Numbered from the stretch's first letter, positions 16,260 through 26,190 are shown. The stretch: DNA of 42,124 bases from Planctomycetota bacterium (GCA_963204965.1 CAUJKA010000163.1:1-42124); one strand, 5' to 3'. Notes: generated by a model not told the origin, from the sequence alone. A program made the numbers and translations.

Positions 16260-19200
16260 ATGCGCCACAAGCAATCATCGTGGATCGTGTGCTTCTGCCT
16301 GGCTTTGTTGACATCAAATGTCGGCTTAGCTCAACAAAAGGACGCCAGTAATAAAGAGTCTGGCAACAAAAAGGCATTATCCTACTTCGCCAACGCGGCT
16401 GACTACCAGAACGGTGGAGCCTTTGAATTGGCTGCCGAAGAATGGGAGAAGCTGGTTAAGGAGTTTCCGACGGAGGCTCAGGCGAGCACCGCCTGGCATC
16501 ACTTGGGTATTTGCAATCTTCAGCGCAAAGAACCCAACTACCAACGAGCCATTGAAGCGTTCCGCGAAGCTTTGAAAGACACCAAGCTTGAACTTCGCGA
16601 AGAATCTTTGATCAATCTGGGATGGGCCTTGTTCTCGCAGGCTCGCAAGCGTCCAGCGGGTTCAGCCGAGCAGACTCGCGAGTTGGAAGAGGCTCGAGCG
16701 CGTCTGAGCGATTTCCTCAAGGAGTATCCTGACGGTGCCTATCTGGATCAAGCCGTTTTCTATCTTGGCGATATTGAACACCTGTTGGGCAATCGCAAAA
16801 AAGCCATTACACAATTCAAACGCTTCCTTGAAAACGAAAAGCTGGCCAAGAGCAGCTTGCGACCTGACGCACTTTACGCGCTAGCCGTTGCTTACCAAGA
16901 TGAAAATGAAGCTCCTGAGGCGGGTCGTCGTTATCAAGAATTCTTGAACAAGTACGGCAAGCACAAGCTGGCCGATGAAGTTCGTATTCGTGCCGCCGAA
17001 CTATCGCTGGCAGGCGATAAACTGAGCGACGCTGAAGCGCTGCTCAAGCAGGTGTCGATCAGTCCCGATGCGCCGATGGCAGACTTGGCGCTGTTGCGAT
17101 TGGGTTACGTCAACGGAAAGCTAGGCAAGAATAAAGAAGCTGCATCGTACTACGACAAGCTGCTGAATCAATTTGCGAGTTCGATACATGCACGACCAGC
17201 GGCCATCGCTTTGGGTCAAATCAAGTTGAGCGAAGGAGACTTGGAGCAAGCGTTGAATGCTTTCCGCAAAGTTGGAGCTGGCGCGAACGCAACTGTTACT
17301 GATGCGACAGCGGCCGACGCTGCTCACTGGATTGCTGTAGTGCTAATGCGACAAAACAAGAACGCCGAAGCTGCGAAGCACGCTGCGGACGCGTTGAAGC
17401 AGTTCGCCGATTCAACTGCTCTAAGTTTAGACTTGGCCGATGCACTTTACGCTCAAGCCGATCGGCGCGCCGAGGCTCGCAAGGCTTACGAAAACTTAGC
17501 CACCGAAAAACCAGATTCGCCTCAGGGGTCACGGGCCGCATACAACGCTGCCTTTGCAGCATTGGAAGCTGGCGATTCACTGGCCGCTCAACAGTGGGCC
17601 GAACGATTCCTAGGTAAGTATCCCAAAGACGCTCTGCGATCAGATGTCGCCTACATCGCCGCTGAGTCGCTCTTGCGACAAGGCATGTACGAACCAGCGG
17701 CCCAAGCCTACACCAAGCTGATCGATGCCGACTCAAAGAATGAAAGTGTACGAAGCTGGCGACTACGCCAAGGGATGGCCTATTACTTGGGTGGAAAATA
17801 CGATCAAGCAGTAAAGGGCATGCAGTCGCTTGTAGAAACGCTTTCCGACAAAGATCAGAAGGCCGAAGCGAAGTTCATCAGCGGATCCAGTTTGCTGTAC
17901 ATGGAGAAGGCCGATCAAGCAGTCCAACACCTTGAAGAGAGCCATCGCTTTAGTGATAGCTGGTCCAGCGCAGATGAAACGTTGATGATCTTGGGCGAGG
18001 CCTATCAGCGGCTGAAGAAGAATGCAGAAGCCAAACAGACCTACGCAAAGCTATTGCAGAAGTATCCTCAAACGCGATTGAAGGCTCAGGTTCAATACAA
18101 GTTGGCGCAATTGACGGCCGCCGAAGGTTCGTTTGCCGATGCAGTGCGTCAGTATCGAGCTTTAGTAGCTGACTCTAGCGCGACGAATTACCACAATTTT
18201 GCCCAGTATGGAATTGTTTGGTGCCTGATGCAGCAGGACCAACACAAGGCGGCCTACGACGAACTGCAACCGCTGCTTGCCAAGAATCTTCAGGATTCCA
18301 TCGGTGGAGAAGTGCAGCTCGCAGAAGGTATTTGCCTTCGCAAGATCGGTCAACCAGACAAGGCTATCGCCGCGCTGAATCGCTTCATCGATCGCAAGCC
18401 TAAGGGTGTCTCGTTGGGCAACGGTCTTTATGAATTAGGACTGGCTCACACGGAACTCAAGCAACTCGAGCAAGCCAATGCGGCGCTAGAGCGAATCTTG
18501 AAAGAGGTTCCCGAGTACCCAGCCGCCGATCGCGTGATGTACGAGATCGCTTGGAATCTTGTTGACCAGGAGAAAGGTGACGCGGCAACGACCAAGTTCA
18601 CAGAGTTGGTTTCCAAGTTCCCCAAGAGTACTCATGCGGCCGAATCGAACTACATGATTGCTCAGCAACAATATGACGCTAAGCAGTTTGCACAAGCCAT
18701 TCAGACTTACGAGAAGATTCTTACACAGACTCAAGATCCTGAGCTGCTAGAGAAGTCGCTTTACAAACTGGGATGGACCAACTTTCAACAGCAGCAGTAT
18801 GACAAAGCGGCCAAGCAGTTCGAAGCTCAAACAGCTCGATTCGCTACTGGCAAGCTTGCCGTAGACGGACAATTCATGTTGGCTGAATGTAGCTTTAAGA
18901 AAGAGCAGTACGAACCAGCCATAGCTGGCTTCCAAAAGGCTCGCGGAGCGCTCGAGTCCAATGCAAAAGACAGCGCCGCATCGCCACAAGTGCGCACACT
19001 GATCTACTTGCATGGTGGTCAGAGCTTGCGGGAGTTGAAGCGATGGAATGAAGCCGAGCAATGGTTAAACGTCGTCATCCAGAAGTACTCGGACAGCCCC
19101 TACTTGCCAACTGCGTTGTACGAACTTGGTTTCTGCAAGCAGAATCAGGGCAAGACTGTCGAGGCGGTGACGCACTACAACGAAGTCGCTTCTAACTACC

Positions 19201-19532
19201 GAAACGAGGTTGCCGCGCGAGCTCGATTCATGTTGGGTGAGATGTACTTCTCGCAAAAGGATTTCGCAAAGGCAATTCCCGAATTCCAACGCGTTATGTA
19301 TGGCTTTGGCGGCGATAAGGCTCCCGAAGATATCAAGAACTGGCAAGCCAAAAGTGCCTTCGAAGCGGCTCGATGCAGTGAAGTGCTGATCAACAACTTG
19401 AACGGCTCTGCCAAGAAAAAGGTCGTGGATACGGCGATTGAATTCTATGAGTTTGTTGTCGAAAAGCACGCCAAGCATGAATTGGCCGCTCAGGCTCAAA
19501 CGCGACTGGGCGAGCTACAGAAGTTGCGATAG
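16260..19532 (+). CDS. Giant exported tetratricopeptide-repeat protein
   Basis: 1090 residues with a signal peptide (about 1-25, ending GLAQ). The rest is almost wholly TPR and TPR-like helix pairs: for example AAEEWEKLVKEFPTEAQAS, FLKEYPDGAYLDQAVFYLGD, and late copies such as AVTHYNEVASNYRNEVAAR. More than twenty units repeat through to the C-terminus. 'Gap then L-x-x-YP' spacing like that of YbgF/CpoB and BamD is frequent, suggesting a periplasmic scaffold. It is the first gene of a same-strand run leading to the ExbB/ExbD/toroid genes, 528 bases upstream of them. CpoB in proteobacteria works with the Tol system, so a link is plausible but unproven. Confidence 0.88.
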   Translation: MRHKQSSWIVCFCLALLTSNVGLAQQKDASNKESGNKKALSYFANAADYQNGGAFELAAEEWEKLVKEFPTEAQASTAWHHLGICNLQRKEPNYQRAIEAFREALKDTKLELREESLINLGWALFSQARKRPAGSAEQTRELEEARARLSDFLKEYPDGAYLDQAVFYLGDIEHLLGNRKKAITQFKRFLENEKLAKSSLRPDALYALAVAYQDENEAPEAGRRYQEFLNKYGKHKLADEVRIRAAELSLAGDKLSDAEALLKQVSISPDAPMADLALLRLGYVNGKLGKNKEAASYYDKLLNQFASSIHARPAAIALGQIKLSEGDLEQALNAFRKVGAGANATVTDATAADAAHWIAVVLMRQNKNAEAAKHAADALKQFADSTALSLDLADALYAQADRRAEARKAYENLATEKPDSPQGSRAAYNAAFAALEAGDSLAAQQWAERFLGKYPKDALRSDVAYIAAESLLRQGMYEPAAQAYTKLIDADSKNESVRSWRLRQGMAYYLGGKYDQAVKGMQSLVETLSDKDQKAEAKFISGSSLLYMEKADQAVQHLEESHRFSDSWSSADETLMILGEAYQRLKKNAEAKQTYAKLLQKYPQTRLKAQVQYKLAQLTAAEGSFADAVRQYRALVADSSATNYHNFAQYGIVWCLMQQDQHKAAYDELQPLLAKNLQDSIGGEVQLAEGICLRKIGQPDKAIAALNRFIDRKPKGVSLGNGLYELGLAHTELKQLEQANAALERILKEVPEYPAADRVMYEIAWNLVDQEKGDAATTKFTELVSKFPKSTHAAESNYMIAQQQYDAKQFAQAIQTYEKILTQTQDPELLEKSLYKLGWTNFQQQQYDKAAKQFEAQTARFATGKLAVDGQFMLAECSFKKEQYEPAIAGFQKARGALESNAKDSAASPQVRTLIYLHGGQSLRELKRWNEAEQWLNVVIQKYSDSPYLPTALYELGFCKQNQGKTVEAVTHYNEVASNYRNEVAARARFMLGEMYFSQKDFAKAIPEFQRVMYGFGGDKAPEDIKNWQAKSAFEAARCSEVLINNLNGSAKKKVVDTAIEFYEFVVEKHAKHELAAQAQTRLGELQKLR

Positions 19533-20060
19533 CACCTGAGAGCAACCGAGATAGCACCTGCGATAGCAGCCTAGATAGCGATTGGATTGTCCAATTGGGT
19601 TTGTGGTATTCCCTCAACCCTTTTTCGCGGTTTGCCAGAGCTACCATCGCGGCACAACATCGCATGAACTTGTGTCAACAAGCTTGAAGCCTCCAGGTTG
19701 GAGCTTCAGTTTTCATGAATCTGAACGACTTGCCATTTCCTTATCGAACTTTCCGATACAATGAGAGGTCGAAAAGACGCCCCGAGCGATGTGTAGGATT
19801 GGTCATGAGCTTAGCGTTTTGCTAGCGCAATTCCAAGTCTTTGCAATGCTCGGAAAGGGACTTTGGATTGTTGCGGAGTAGCAGACGCATTTCCAAAATC
19901 CAGGCAAGATGTTGCGGGCTGAGCCGAATGTTTGTTGAGTCGACTGATTGTGAGTTCGACTGGGCCGCAACGCAAATGTCAACGTCCCGGTTAGGCGTTG
20001 AGCCGTTTACTATGCGGTTAGGTTGCCACCGGGGAAGGCAGACTTTCCAACTTCAACCAG
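19533..20060. other. 528-base gap with possible promoter and terminator
   Basis: I find no gene. It begins with imperfect repeats of GATAGCACCTG (19530-19578). A perfect short dyad, ATTGGA-TTG-TCCAAT, is at 19581-19595. A bulged stem (GAAGCCTCC ... GGAGCTTC, 19686-19707) followed by AGTTTTC could be a weak terminator for the TPR gene. A promoter for the exbB-like gene should lie in the distal part, but I cannot point to good boxes. Confidence 0.4.
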
Positions 20061-21029
20061 ATGAATCGAACTATGCGAAGTGTTTTGCTACCTCTTGTTC
20101 TTGCTCTTCTCGTCGTTGCGTGCATCCCACAGCCGTCCAGCGCGGTTCAGGATGGACAGCCTAAGGTGACGCAAGGCGACATTGAGAATTTGATGGCCTC
20201 CAAAGAGCCATCGGGAAATACTGCACCGGGTCCACGACTGGGCATTGGCGGTATGAACTTCCTCCAGTTGTTAATCGACGGTGGCGCTCTGATGATCCCG
20301 ATCGGATTGATGAGCCTTCTCGTTTTGGCAATTGGCGTAGAGCGTTGGATTGCACTGCGAAGCTCGAAGATTTTTCCCCGGCGATTGCGTCGTGAGATTC
20401 GTCGAGCTGCGGATGATGAGCTTCAAGTTTCGCCGGCTGAGTTGTATCGGACTGCCGAACTCTTTCCCTCGTCGGCCAGTCGCGTACTGAAAGATTTGAT
20501 CACTAAGATTGGACGTCCCATCCCAGAGGCTGAAGCGACGATCACTGAAAGCGTACAACACGAAGCTGATCGACTTTACAACAACGTGCGTTGGTTGACA
20601 TTGGCCGCGGCCGTCACGCCACTGATTGGATTGTTGGGTACGGTATGGGGAATGATCATCGCCTTCTACAACACCACGCAATTGACCAGTGGTTCAAATC
20701 GCGTTGAGAGCTTGGCCGAAGGGATTTATGTGGCTCTGGTCACGACTTTGGCAGGACTGACCGTAGCTATTCCCGCAGCCATTCTGGCGCACTACTTTGA
20801 AGGCAAGATCACCAAGAATTTGGCAACAGTAGACGTCGAGATGCGACATTTGACGCCGAGGTTTGAGCAGTTCGAAGGCAAGCTGCGATTTGATGTTGGA
20901 CCGCGAGGCATTACGTCACGTCCAATTGCAGCGCACGCAACGACGACATTGCATGCTTCGTCTTCGGCAAGTAGTCCGGAAGCTCCTCCCGTGCATTCGT
21001 CCGCGCGGCCTCCCAAGTTGAAGGCTTAA
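20061..21029 (+). CDS. ExbB/TolQ/MotA-type proton-channel protein with N-terminal secretion signal
   Basis: 322 residues. A signal (about 1-28) precedes the family body. It has both a lipobox-like VVAC (18-21) and a signal-peptidase-I-like PSSA, so the cleavage type is unsure. Membrane helices are at about 66-92, 177-203 and 220-245. The conserved TolQ/ExbB core is clear: TPLIGLLGTVWGMIIAF (186-202) and AEGIYVALVTTLAGLTVAIPAA (219-240). A Ser/Ala/Pro-rich tail closes the protein. Family members form the pentameric ring of a proton-driven inner-membrane motor. The next gene (12 bases on, with AAGGAG before it) is the ExbD partner. Confidence 0.9.
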   Translation: MNRTMRSVLLPLVLALLVVACIPQPSSAVQDGQPKVTQGDIENLMASKEPSGNTAPGPRLGIGGMNFLQLLIDGGALMIPIGLMSLLVLAIGVERWIALRSSKIFPRRLRREIRRAADDELQVSPAELYRTAELFPSSASRVLKDLITKIGRPIPEAEATITESVQHEADRLYNNVRWLTLAAAVTPLIGLLGTVWGMIIAFYNTTQLTSGSNRVESLAEGIYVALVTTLAGLTVAIPAAILAHYFEGKITKNLATVDVEMRHLTPRFEQFEGKLRFDVGPRGITSRPIAAHATTTLHASSSASSPEAPPVHSSARPPKLKA

Positions 21030-21041
21030 GGAGAGCGAAAA

Positions 21042-21464
21042 ATGGCTGTTCGAATTCAACAAGGCCGAGCACTTGCGGTGCTCAACTTAACGCCGCTCAT
21101 CGATGTCGTTTTTCTCTTGCTGATTTTCTTTTTGGTGGCTTCGCGAATGAGCCAAGAAGAACATCAGTTAGATATCGCTTTGCCATCGGCTGCTAATGCG
21201 GTTCCGATGACGGTCGAGCCGCAGGAGTTGATCGTCAATATCGATCAGCAAGGGCGACTGTTAGTCGATGCGAAGCCGATGAGCCTGGAAGATTTTGATT
21301 CGATGATTCGCTTGCTTTCGGTGAACAATCCGACGGGCAACTCGGTGATCATTCGCGGTGATCGTCGCGTTGCGTTTCAAGCTCCGATTGACGTCATGAA
21401 TATCTGCCTGAAGTATGGCGTAGCCTATTCGGCCTCAACTGCCGAAGAAGAAAACAAACAATAG
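21042..21464 (+). CDS. ExbD/TolR-type motor protein
   Basis: 140 residues with a single N-terminal helix (about 15-33) containing the essential aspartate Asp21 in LNLTPLIDVVFLLLIFFLV, followed by a periplasmic domain ending RVAFQAPIDVMNICLKYGV. This is the usual ExbD/TolR architecture and length. The ribosome binding site AAGGAG overlaps the previous stop. With the ExbB-type protein it should convert proton flow into force on a partner that crosses the periplasm. The partner is probably the next gene, 36 bases downstream. Confidence 0.92.
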   Translation: MAVRIQQGRALAVLNLTPLIDVVFLLLIFFLVASRMSQEEHQLDIALPSAANAVPMTVEPQELIVNIDQQGRLLVDAKPMSLEDFDSMIRLLSVNNPTGNSVIIRGDRRVAFQAPIDVMNICLKYGVAYSASTAEEENKQ

Positions 21465-21500
21465 AACCGCCCGAAAAACCGGCATTGGATTCATCGAACC

Positions 21501-24500
21501 ATGCAAGACTTGGAAGCTAGAATTGCCGAAGACGACTTCGACGACGAAGAGTCGAGTTCGATCGGAACTTGGCTGTTGAATTTCATTCTTGGGCTTCTGG
21601 GGGCAACTGTATTGGGGCTAGCGTTTTTCGAGCTAGATCCGAACGAAGAACGCTATCTTTACAATCCTTGGACCTATGCGATCATCGTCCCGATAGCCAT
21701 TGTGATGTTGTCGGCGGTGATGAGCACGCTAGTCAGTCGCGTTATTCGCCGTTCGATGCAAGCCGCGTTTTTGCTAAGCGTCTTGGCGCACCTTTTGATC
21801 CTTACTGGCCTCAGCAATATTGTGATTCACTCTCGCTATTGGCCGCAACTTTTCGATTCGCTCGCACAGCAACGTCAGCAGTTGAAGAAGGAGTCGTTGC
21901 AAGCCAGGCAGTACGTCAAGGTCAGCTTAAGCACTCAACCCAACAAGCGCCCCGACCATCTCAAGCATGTGCCGACAGAGCACCAGCCAACGGAGATTCA
22001 ACGAGCAGAAGATCGTCAGATGCAGTTGGCCAAAGCCGACGTGGATCACTTGATTTCACCGAAGGTCGAGCTCGAGAAGAGTAGCACGGCTCATCTTTTA
22101 AAGCGATCGCAGGCCCAATCGAGTTCGCCGGCCTACAGCCCTCAAGCATCATCGCTTTCGCGAAGTGAGCTCTCCCAGCCTTCGCCGGAGCGTAACGCGT
22201 CGCCGACGACTCCAAGTTATGAGATTTATCAGTCTGAACCACAGTTGCAAGCTTCGAATGCGGATCGATTGAAGGCACGAGCTAGTGAATCCAAGAATGA
22301 TTCGGCAATTACGGCGCCATCCAGCTTGAGTCCTCAGGCTAACAACGATCTAACGCCATCGAGCGTCAGTGTGCAGCGAAGGGCTGCCTCTAGCGAAGCT
22401 CCCGCATCTGATATGTTGGCTAAAGCAGAATTGCCGCGTCGAAGCAGTCAAACAGCTCAGCCCATTGCACCTTCGGCTATTCAGACCTTTGCTCTAAGTC
22501 CTGAAGCTCCACAATCGCTCGCGCTTGCGTCCGAGAGTCAGAATTCGCGGCGAAGTTCGACTTCTGGAGTTGCTGCGGAATTACCGACGGAAAGTCAAGC
22601 TGCTCCTTCAGAGAATCGCTCGCTGGCTAGTGGTAGTCAATTGCGCAGGAATGATCGCAACTATCAAGTGACCAATCCAACCGATGGTGCTTCTTCGTTG
22701 TCGATGTCTCGCAGCAGTGCGGGTGGTCAGTCAGGGCCCGCAGCGCGAAGCTCGTTGCCAACGCTCGGCAGCAATCTTGGATCGACAGCGTCGGCGGACG
22801 GCGAGTTGAGAGCTGCGACCGATACTGCGCGACGGTCCGATTCGGGGCGGCAAGCGTCAGCACTGCCACAGATGTCCGAGGCTGGATCCGTTGCAGCGGC
22901 CCAGTGGGATGGATTGCCGAGTTTAGCAGGGGGTGTTGCAAGTCGATCGCCAGCCCAGTTGGCCGCTGAAGGGGCAGGGCAAGCCAACTCTAACGACGTT
23001 GCCGCGATGACCGGAGCCGGACGCGACATACAGCGAGCCGCAGTGGGGCTAGCTGGACCCGCAGGTAATATTGCTGTGCCCAGTGGAGCTGTAGGAGTTG
23101 AGTCGAACCAAGCCGTCGATTTGCAAGCTGGTGGAAGTAGCGTAGCTCGCGCTAATCGTAGTTCAAAGGGCAGTGCAGCGACAAGCGACCCGCTTGGTGA
23201 CGGCAACGGTTCGATGAGTTTATCCAGTCGTTCCGCTCAGGCTCAATCGCTACCTTCAGGAATGCAGCGACGTGAAACTGACGGAGCTGGGGCGGTCAGT
23301 GATACCAAGGGACTCGCTGGTGACTTGCCTCGCAACGATGCAATCGCTGGTGCGGCTCCGTCGGCAAGTAAAGTCAATGCACCGAACATAGCAACTGGTA
23401 ACGAGCAAGCTTCAACCGAGAGCTTAGCCAACGATTCCAGTTCGCTGCAAAGAATGCGAAATTCGACTGGGCGACTGCAGATTCCTCTCGAGATCGATGC
23501 CCCTAGTGGTAGCGGTGGTTTGGCGAATGTACCGATCAACGACTCCGTTGCTCTGTTGCCACGGCGTTCCAATGATAGTTCGCAGCCTGAGATGCCTCAG
23601 TTCGACACTCAGCGTTTCATGCGTAGCGAAGTAGGCGGACCTTTGGCGGCTGGAAAGAGTGTAGCTAAGCCAGCCTTCCAGCAACGATTGGATCGCCTGC
23701 AAAATCGCGGCGATGAGACCATCGATCCTCAAACGGAGCTAGCGATCGAGCGAGGGCTTGAGTTTCTTGCGAAGTACCAACGTGAAGATGGCAGTTGGAA
23801 ATTGCAAGATTTCGATACCAAGGTGCTCATCCGTAGCGATACTGCCGCAACTGCTTTAGCCATGTTGGCCTTTCAAGGTGCTGGCTACACTCACAAAGAA
23901 TCAAAGTACGCATTGCAGGTAGGTCGCGCGATCGAGTTTCTTTCGAAGAATCAAAAGGCCGATGGCGACCTCTATATTCCTCAAGATCCTGCCAGCGATC
24001 AAAACGCATGGCTATATTCGCACGCCATCGCCTCCTTGGCACTCTGCGAAGCGTACGGTATGACGCAAGACGAGAATCTAAAGCCGATTGCGCAGAAGGC
24101 TGTGAACTTTATGGTCAGCAGTCAAGACTCGCGTCGTGGCGGTTGGCGATATCGTCCAGGCGTTGGTTCTGATACCAGCGTGACTGGTTGGTACATGATG
24201 GCGTTGCAGAGTGGAAGATTAGCCGGACTGAATGTTCCTGCCTCCACATTTGACTCCATCCAGTCGTTTGTCAGTCGAGCCGCGGTCAGCAAGGAGGAGC
24301 CTCACCTATTCCGATACAATCCCTTCGCTCCCGATACGGTTGAGCAACGACATGGTTTGCAACCTACGGCGGTCATGACCAGCGTTGGTTTGCTGATTCG
24401 GTTGTATATGGGGTGGGAGCGTAACGACAAAGAGATGATCGATGGTGCAACCTATCTTCTGATCCATTCACCGCAGAATGGTACCAAAGAGCAATCTCGC

Positions 24501-24767
24501 CGAGACACCTACTACTGGTACTATGCCACTCAGGTTATCTTCCACATGGGCGGCGACTACTGGAAGCGATGGCATGACACTCTGAATCCGATGCTAATCA
24601 AGGAACAAGTGCGAGAGGGACGTTACGCAGGTAGTTGGGAGCCAATGACACCTGTTCCGGACTTGTGGGCCAATTACGGAGGCCGGTTGTACGTCACGAC
24701 GATGAATCTGCTTTCGTTGGAAGTTAGCTATCGACATTTGCCGCTTTACGAGGCGACCGCAAAGTAG
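21501..24767 (+). CDS. TonB-like membrane protein with C-terminal prenyltransferase/squalene-cyclase-like toroid
   Basis: 1088 residues. An acidic N-terminus is followed by three helices (about 22-44, 57-82, 87-108). The third contains SVLAH at 93-97, the same SxxxH arrangement that TonB uses to engage ExbB/ExbD. About 115-720 is a low-complexity Ser/Ala/Gln-rich linker, long enough to cross the periplasm. About 735-1085 is an alpha/alpha toroid with QW-like repeats (FLAKYQREDGSW, FLSKNQKADGD, FMVSSQDSRRGGWRY). This fold is shared by squalene-hopene cyclases, protein prenyltransferases and complement-type domains. I do not see a DxDD cyclase motif, so it is probably a binding module. Its position directly after the exbB-exbD pair supports a motor partner. 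Its target is unknown. Confidence 0.85.
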   Translation: MQDLEARIAEDDFDDEESSSIGTWLLNFILGLLGATVLGLAFFELDPNEERYLYNPWTYAIIVPIAIVMLSAVMSTLVSRVIRRSMQAAFLLSVLAHLLILTGLSNIVIHSRYWPQLFDSLAQQRQQLKKESLQARQYVKVSLSTQPNKRPDHLKHVPTEHQPTEIQRAEDRQMQLAKADVDHLISPKVELEKSSTAHLLKRSQAQSSSPAYSPQASSLSRSELSQPSPERNASPTTPSYEIYQSEPQLQASNADRLKARASESKNDSAITAPSSLSPQANNDLTPSSVSVQRRAASSEAPASDMLAKAELPRRSSQTAQPIAPSAIQTFALSPEAPQSLALASESQNSRRSSTSGVAAELPTESQAAPSENRSLASGSQLRRNDRNYQVTNPTDGASSLSMSRSSAGGQSGPAARSSLPTLGSNLGSTASADGELRAATDTARRSDSGRQASALPQMSEAGSVAAAQWDGLPSLAGGVASRSPAQLAAEGAGQANSNDVAAMTGAGRDIQRAAVGLAGPAGNIAVPSGAVGVESNQAVDLQAGGSSVARANRSSKGSAATSDPLGDGNGSMSLSSRSAQAQSLPSGMQRRETDGAGAVSDTKGLAGDLPRNDAIAGAAPSASKVNAPNIATGNEQASTESLANDSSSLQRMRNSTGRLQIPLEIDAPSGSGGLANVPINDSVALLPRRSNDSSQPEMPQFDTQRFMRSEVGGPLAAGKSVAKPAFQQRLDRLQNRGDETIDPQTELAIERGLEFLAKYQREDGSWKLQDFDTKVLIRSDTAATALAMLAFQGAGYTHKESKYALQVGRAIEFLSKNQKADGDLYIPQDPASDQNAWLYSHAIASLALCEAYGMTQDENLKPIAQKAVNFMVSSQDSRRGGWRYRPGVGSDTSVTGWYMMALQSGRLAGLNVPASTFDSIQSFVSRAAVSKEEPHLFRYNPFAPDTVEQRHGLQPTAVMTSVGLLIRLYMGWERNDKEMIDGATYLLIHSPQNGTKEQSRRDTYYWYYATQVIFHMGGDYWKRWHDTLNPMLIKEQVREGRYAGSWEPMTPVPDLWANYGGRLYVTTMNLLSLEVSYRHLPLYEATAK

Positions 24768-24902
24768 AGTCACAGCCTCTAAGAGCACATTGATTGGTGG
24801 GCATTGTTCGGCGAGCTGGCTCCAAAATTTGCTCAATTTCGAAGCCAAGCTGCTAGAATGGATAACGTCTTCTCGTCTGCTTCTCTAGCCTCAGGTCAAT
24901 TC

Positions 24903-26153
24903 ATGAGTCTGCAATTTCCACAACGATTGAGCAGTGTCGTTGCATTCGTCCTGTGCAGTTTTTGCGTTGTTGCAACCGCTCAGTTGCCCAAACCTAATCC
25001 TAAAACCCTAGGTTTGGATGTCATCAAAACGCAGAAGCAGCTGTTGCTTGGATTTGTGTTAACGCAGCGCGCCGACGGATCGATCGACTGTGCTATCGAT
25101 CGCGCTTGGCTGCAGGCGACGTACGCGGATTTTGCGGCTGAGTTGCTAGAGAAAGAGAAGAAACCGCGCGTCGAAGCTAAGCAAACTGCAATCGATCGAA
25201 TCAAGAATTGGCTAACAGAATGCGATGGCGACGAGCGTATACGACTGAAGATCTTCTTGGAGGCCGAACTTCGGCACGCTGAGGCTGTTGAAGCCGAATC
25301 ACCGAATTCTACTTTCGTACTCGTAACATTACCTGCCAAAGAGATTGTGAAAGTAACTCCTGCCAAACCCGAGCAGCGTCACATCGCGGGGGTTGCTTAC
25401 AAACATGATCTTCCCGATGTTACAACGACGCCGACTGTTGTTCTCGAAAAGAAGTTGAAAGAGTTGGGGGTGGATACCAAGTCGGAACGCTTTGATTTGA
25501 CAGGCAAGTTGCCCCGCCTAGTATTGGAAAATGATCGACAGTGGGCCGCTAAACAAGCGCTCGTCGAGCATGACTTAGTGCTTGCCGTTGAGTTGCAGGG
25601 AAAAGGATCGATGTTGATGGGGGCAGACGATTCGATCGATGCGATGGCGATATTCAAGGAGCTTGCCGGAGCCCAGAACGATTTGTTGAGCGAGCTATCC
25701 AAAGAACTTAAGCTGGATCTGGGTACTGGCATTGAGCGTGCTGAGAAGGACGCTTGGAAGCAGTCTGCAATTAACAAAGCTGAAAAGAAGAAGGCACGAG
25801 GCGTTCTTGTGTACCGTTTGAATCAACAAATGGGTTCAGCAACGACCAAGGTGACTACCAACTTTCTTGCCAAGGGAAGCGATGGCCAATGGTTTGATGT
25901 TTACAGCAGCCAACACTCTGATGATGGAAGCAAGGCAACCAAAGAGGAGTTGGATCGCATGAAAAACGATCCAACGCTCCAGCGGATACTGCCGATGCTG
26001 GAAGCAATCGGTGGGAATGCGCAAGTTGACCAAGCGTTGCGTCAAGGTGCGGCAACTGCCGCAGCGTTGGGGGAAGCCAAATCTGCATTTTCCGAATTTA
26101 AGAATCCGATTACTCGCGACTTGCTTTCGCCACCAATTAACCTTCCGAAATAG
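24903..26153 (+). CDS. Hypothetical exported protein
   Basis: 416 residues. A signal peptide (MSLQFPQRLSSVVAFVLCSF to ATAQ, about 27) is followed by a highly charged, mostly helical protein. A central part, VLEKKLKELGVDTKSERFDLTGKLPRL, is followed by a possible catalytic-looking but unassigned segment (GSMLMGADDSIDAM). The start at ATG 24903 is preferred to 24804 because the signal peptide then begins at residue 1. It follows the toroid gene by 135 bases on the same strand and converges with the next gene, 37 bases away. Function unknown. It may belong to the same complex. Confidence 0.65.
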   Translation: MSLQFPQRLSSVVAFVLCSFCVVATAQLPKPNPKTLGLDVIKTQKQLLLGFVLTQRADGSIDCAIDRAWLQATYADFAAELLEKEKKPRVEAKQTAIDRIKNWLTECDGDERIRLKIFLEAELRHAEAVEAESPNSTFVLVTLPAKEIVKVTPAKPEQRHIAGVAYKHDLPDVTTTPTVVLEKKLKELGVDTKSERFDLTGKLPRLVLENDRQWAAKQALVEHDLVLAVELQGKGSMLMGADDSIDAMAIFKELAGAQNDLLSELSKELKLDLGTGIERAEKDAWKQSAINKAEKKKARGVLVYRLNQQMGSATTKVTTNFLAKGSDGQWFDVYSSQHSDDGSKATKEELDRMKNDPTLQRILPMLEAIGGNAQVDQALRQGAATAAALGEAKSAFSEFKNPITRDLLSPPINLPK

Positions 26154-26190
26154 TAGGGTCAGATAGGAAATTAGCAAACGGAGAGCACGC

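Noticed and set aside
21501..24767. A working squalene-hopene cyclase
   Set aside because: The toroid has QW-like repeats but I see no DxDD motif, and the protein is anchored with a long linker. Binding role preferred.
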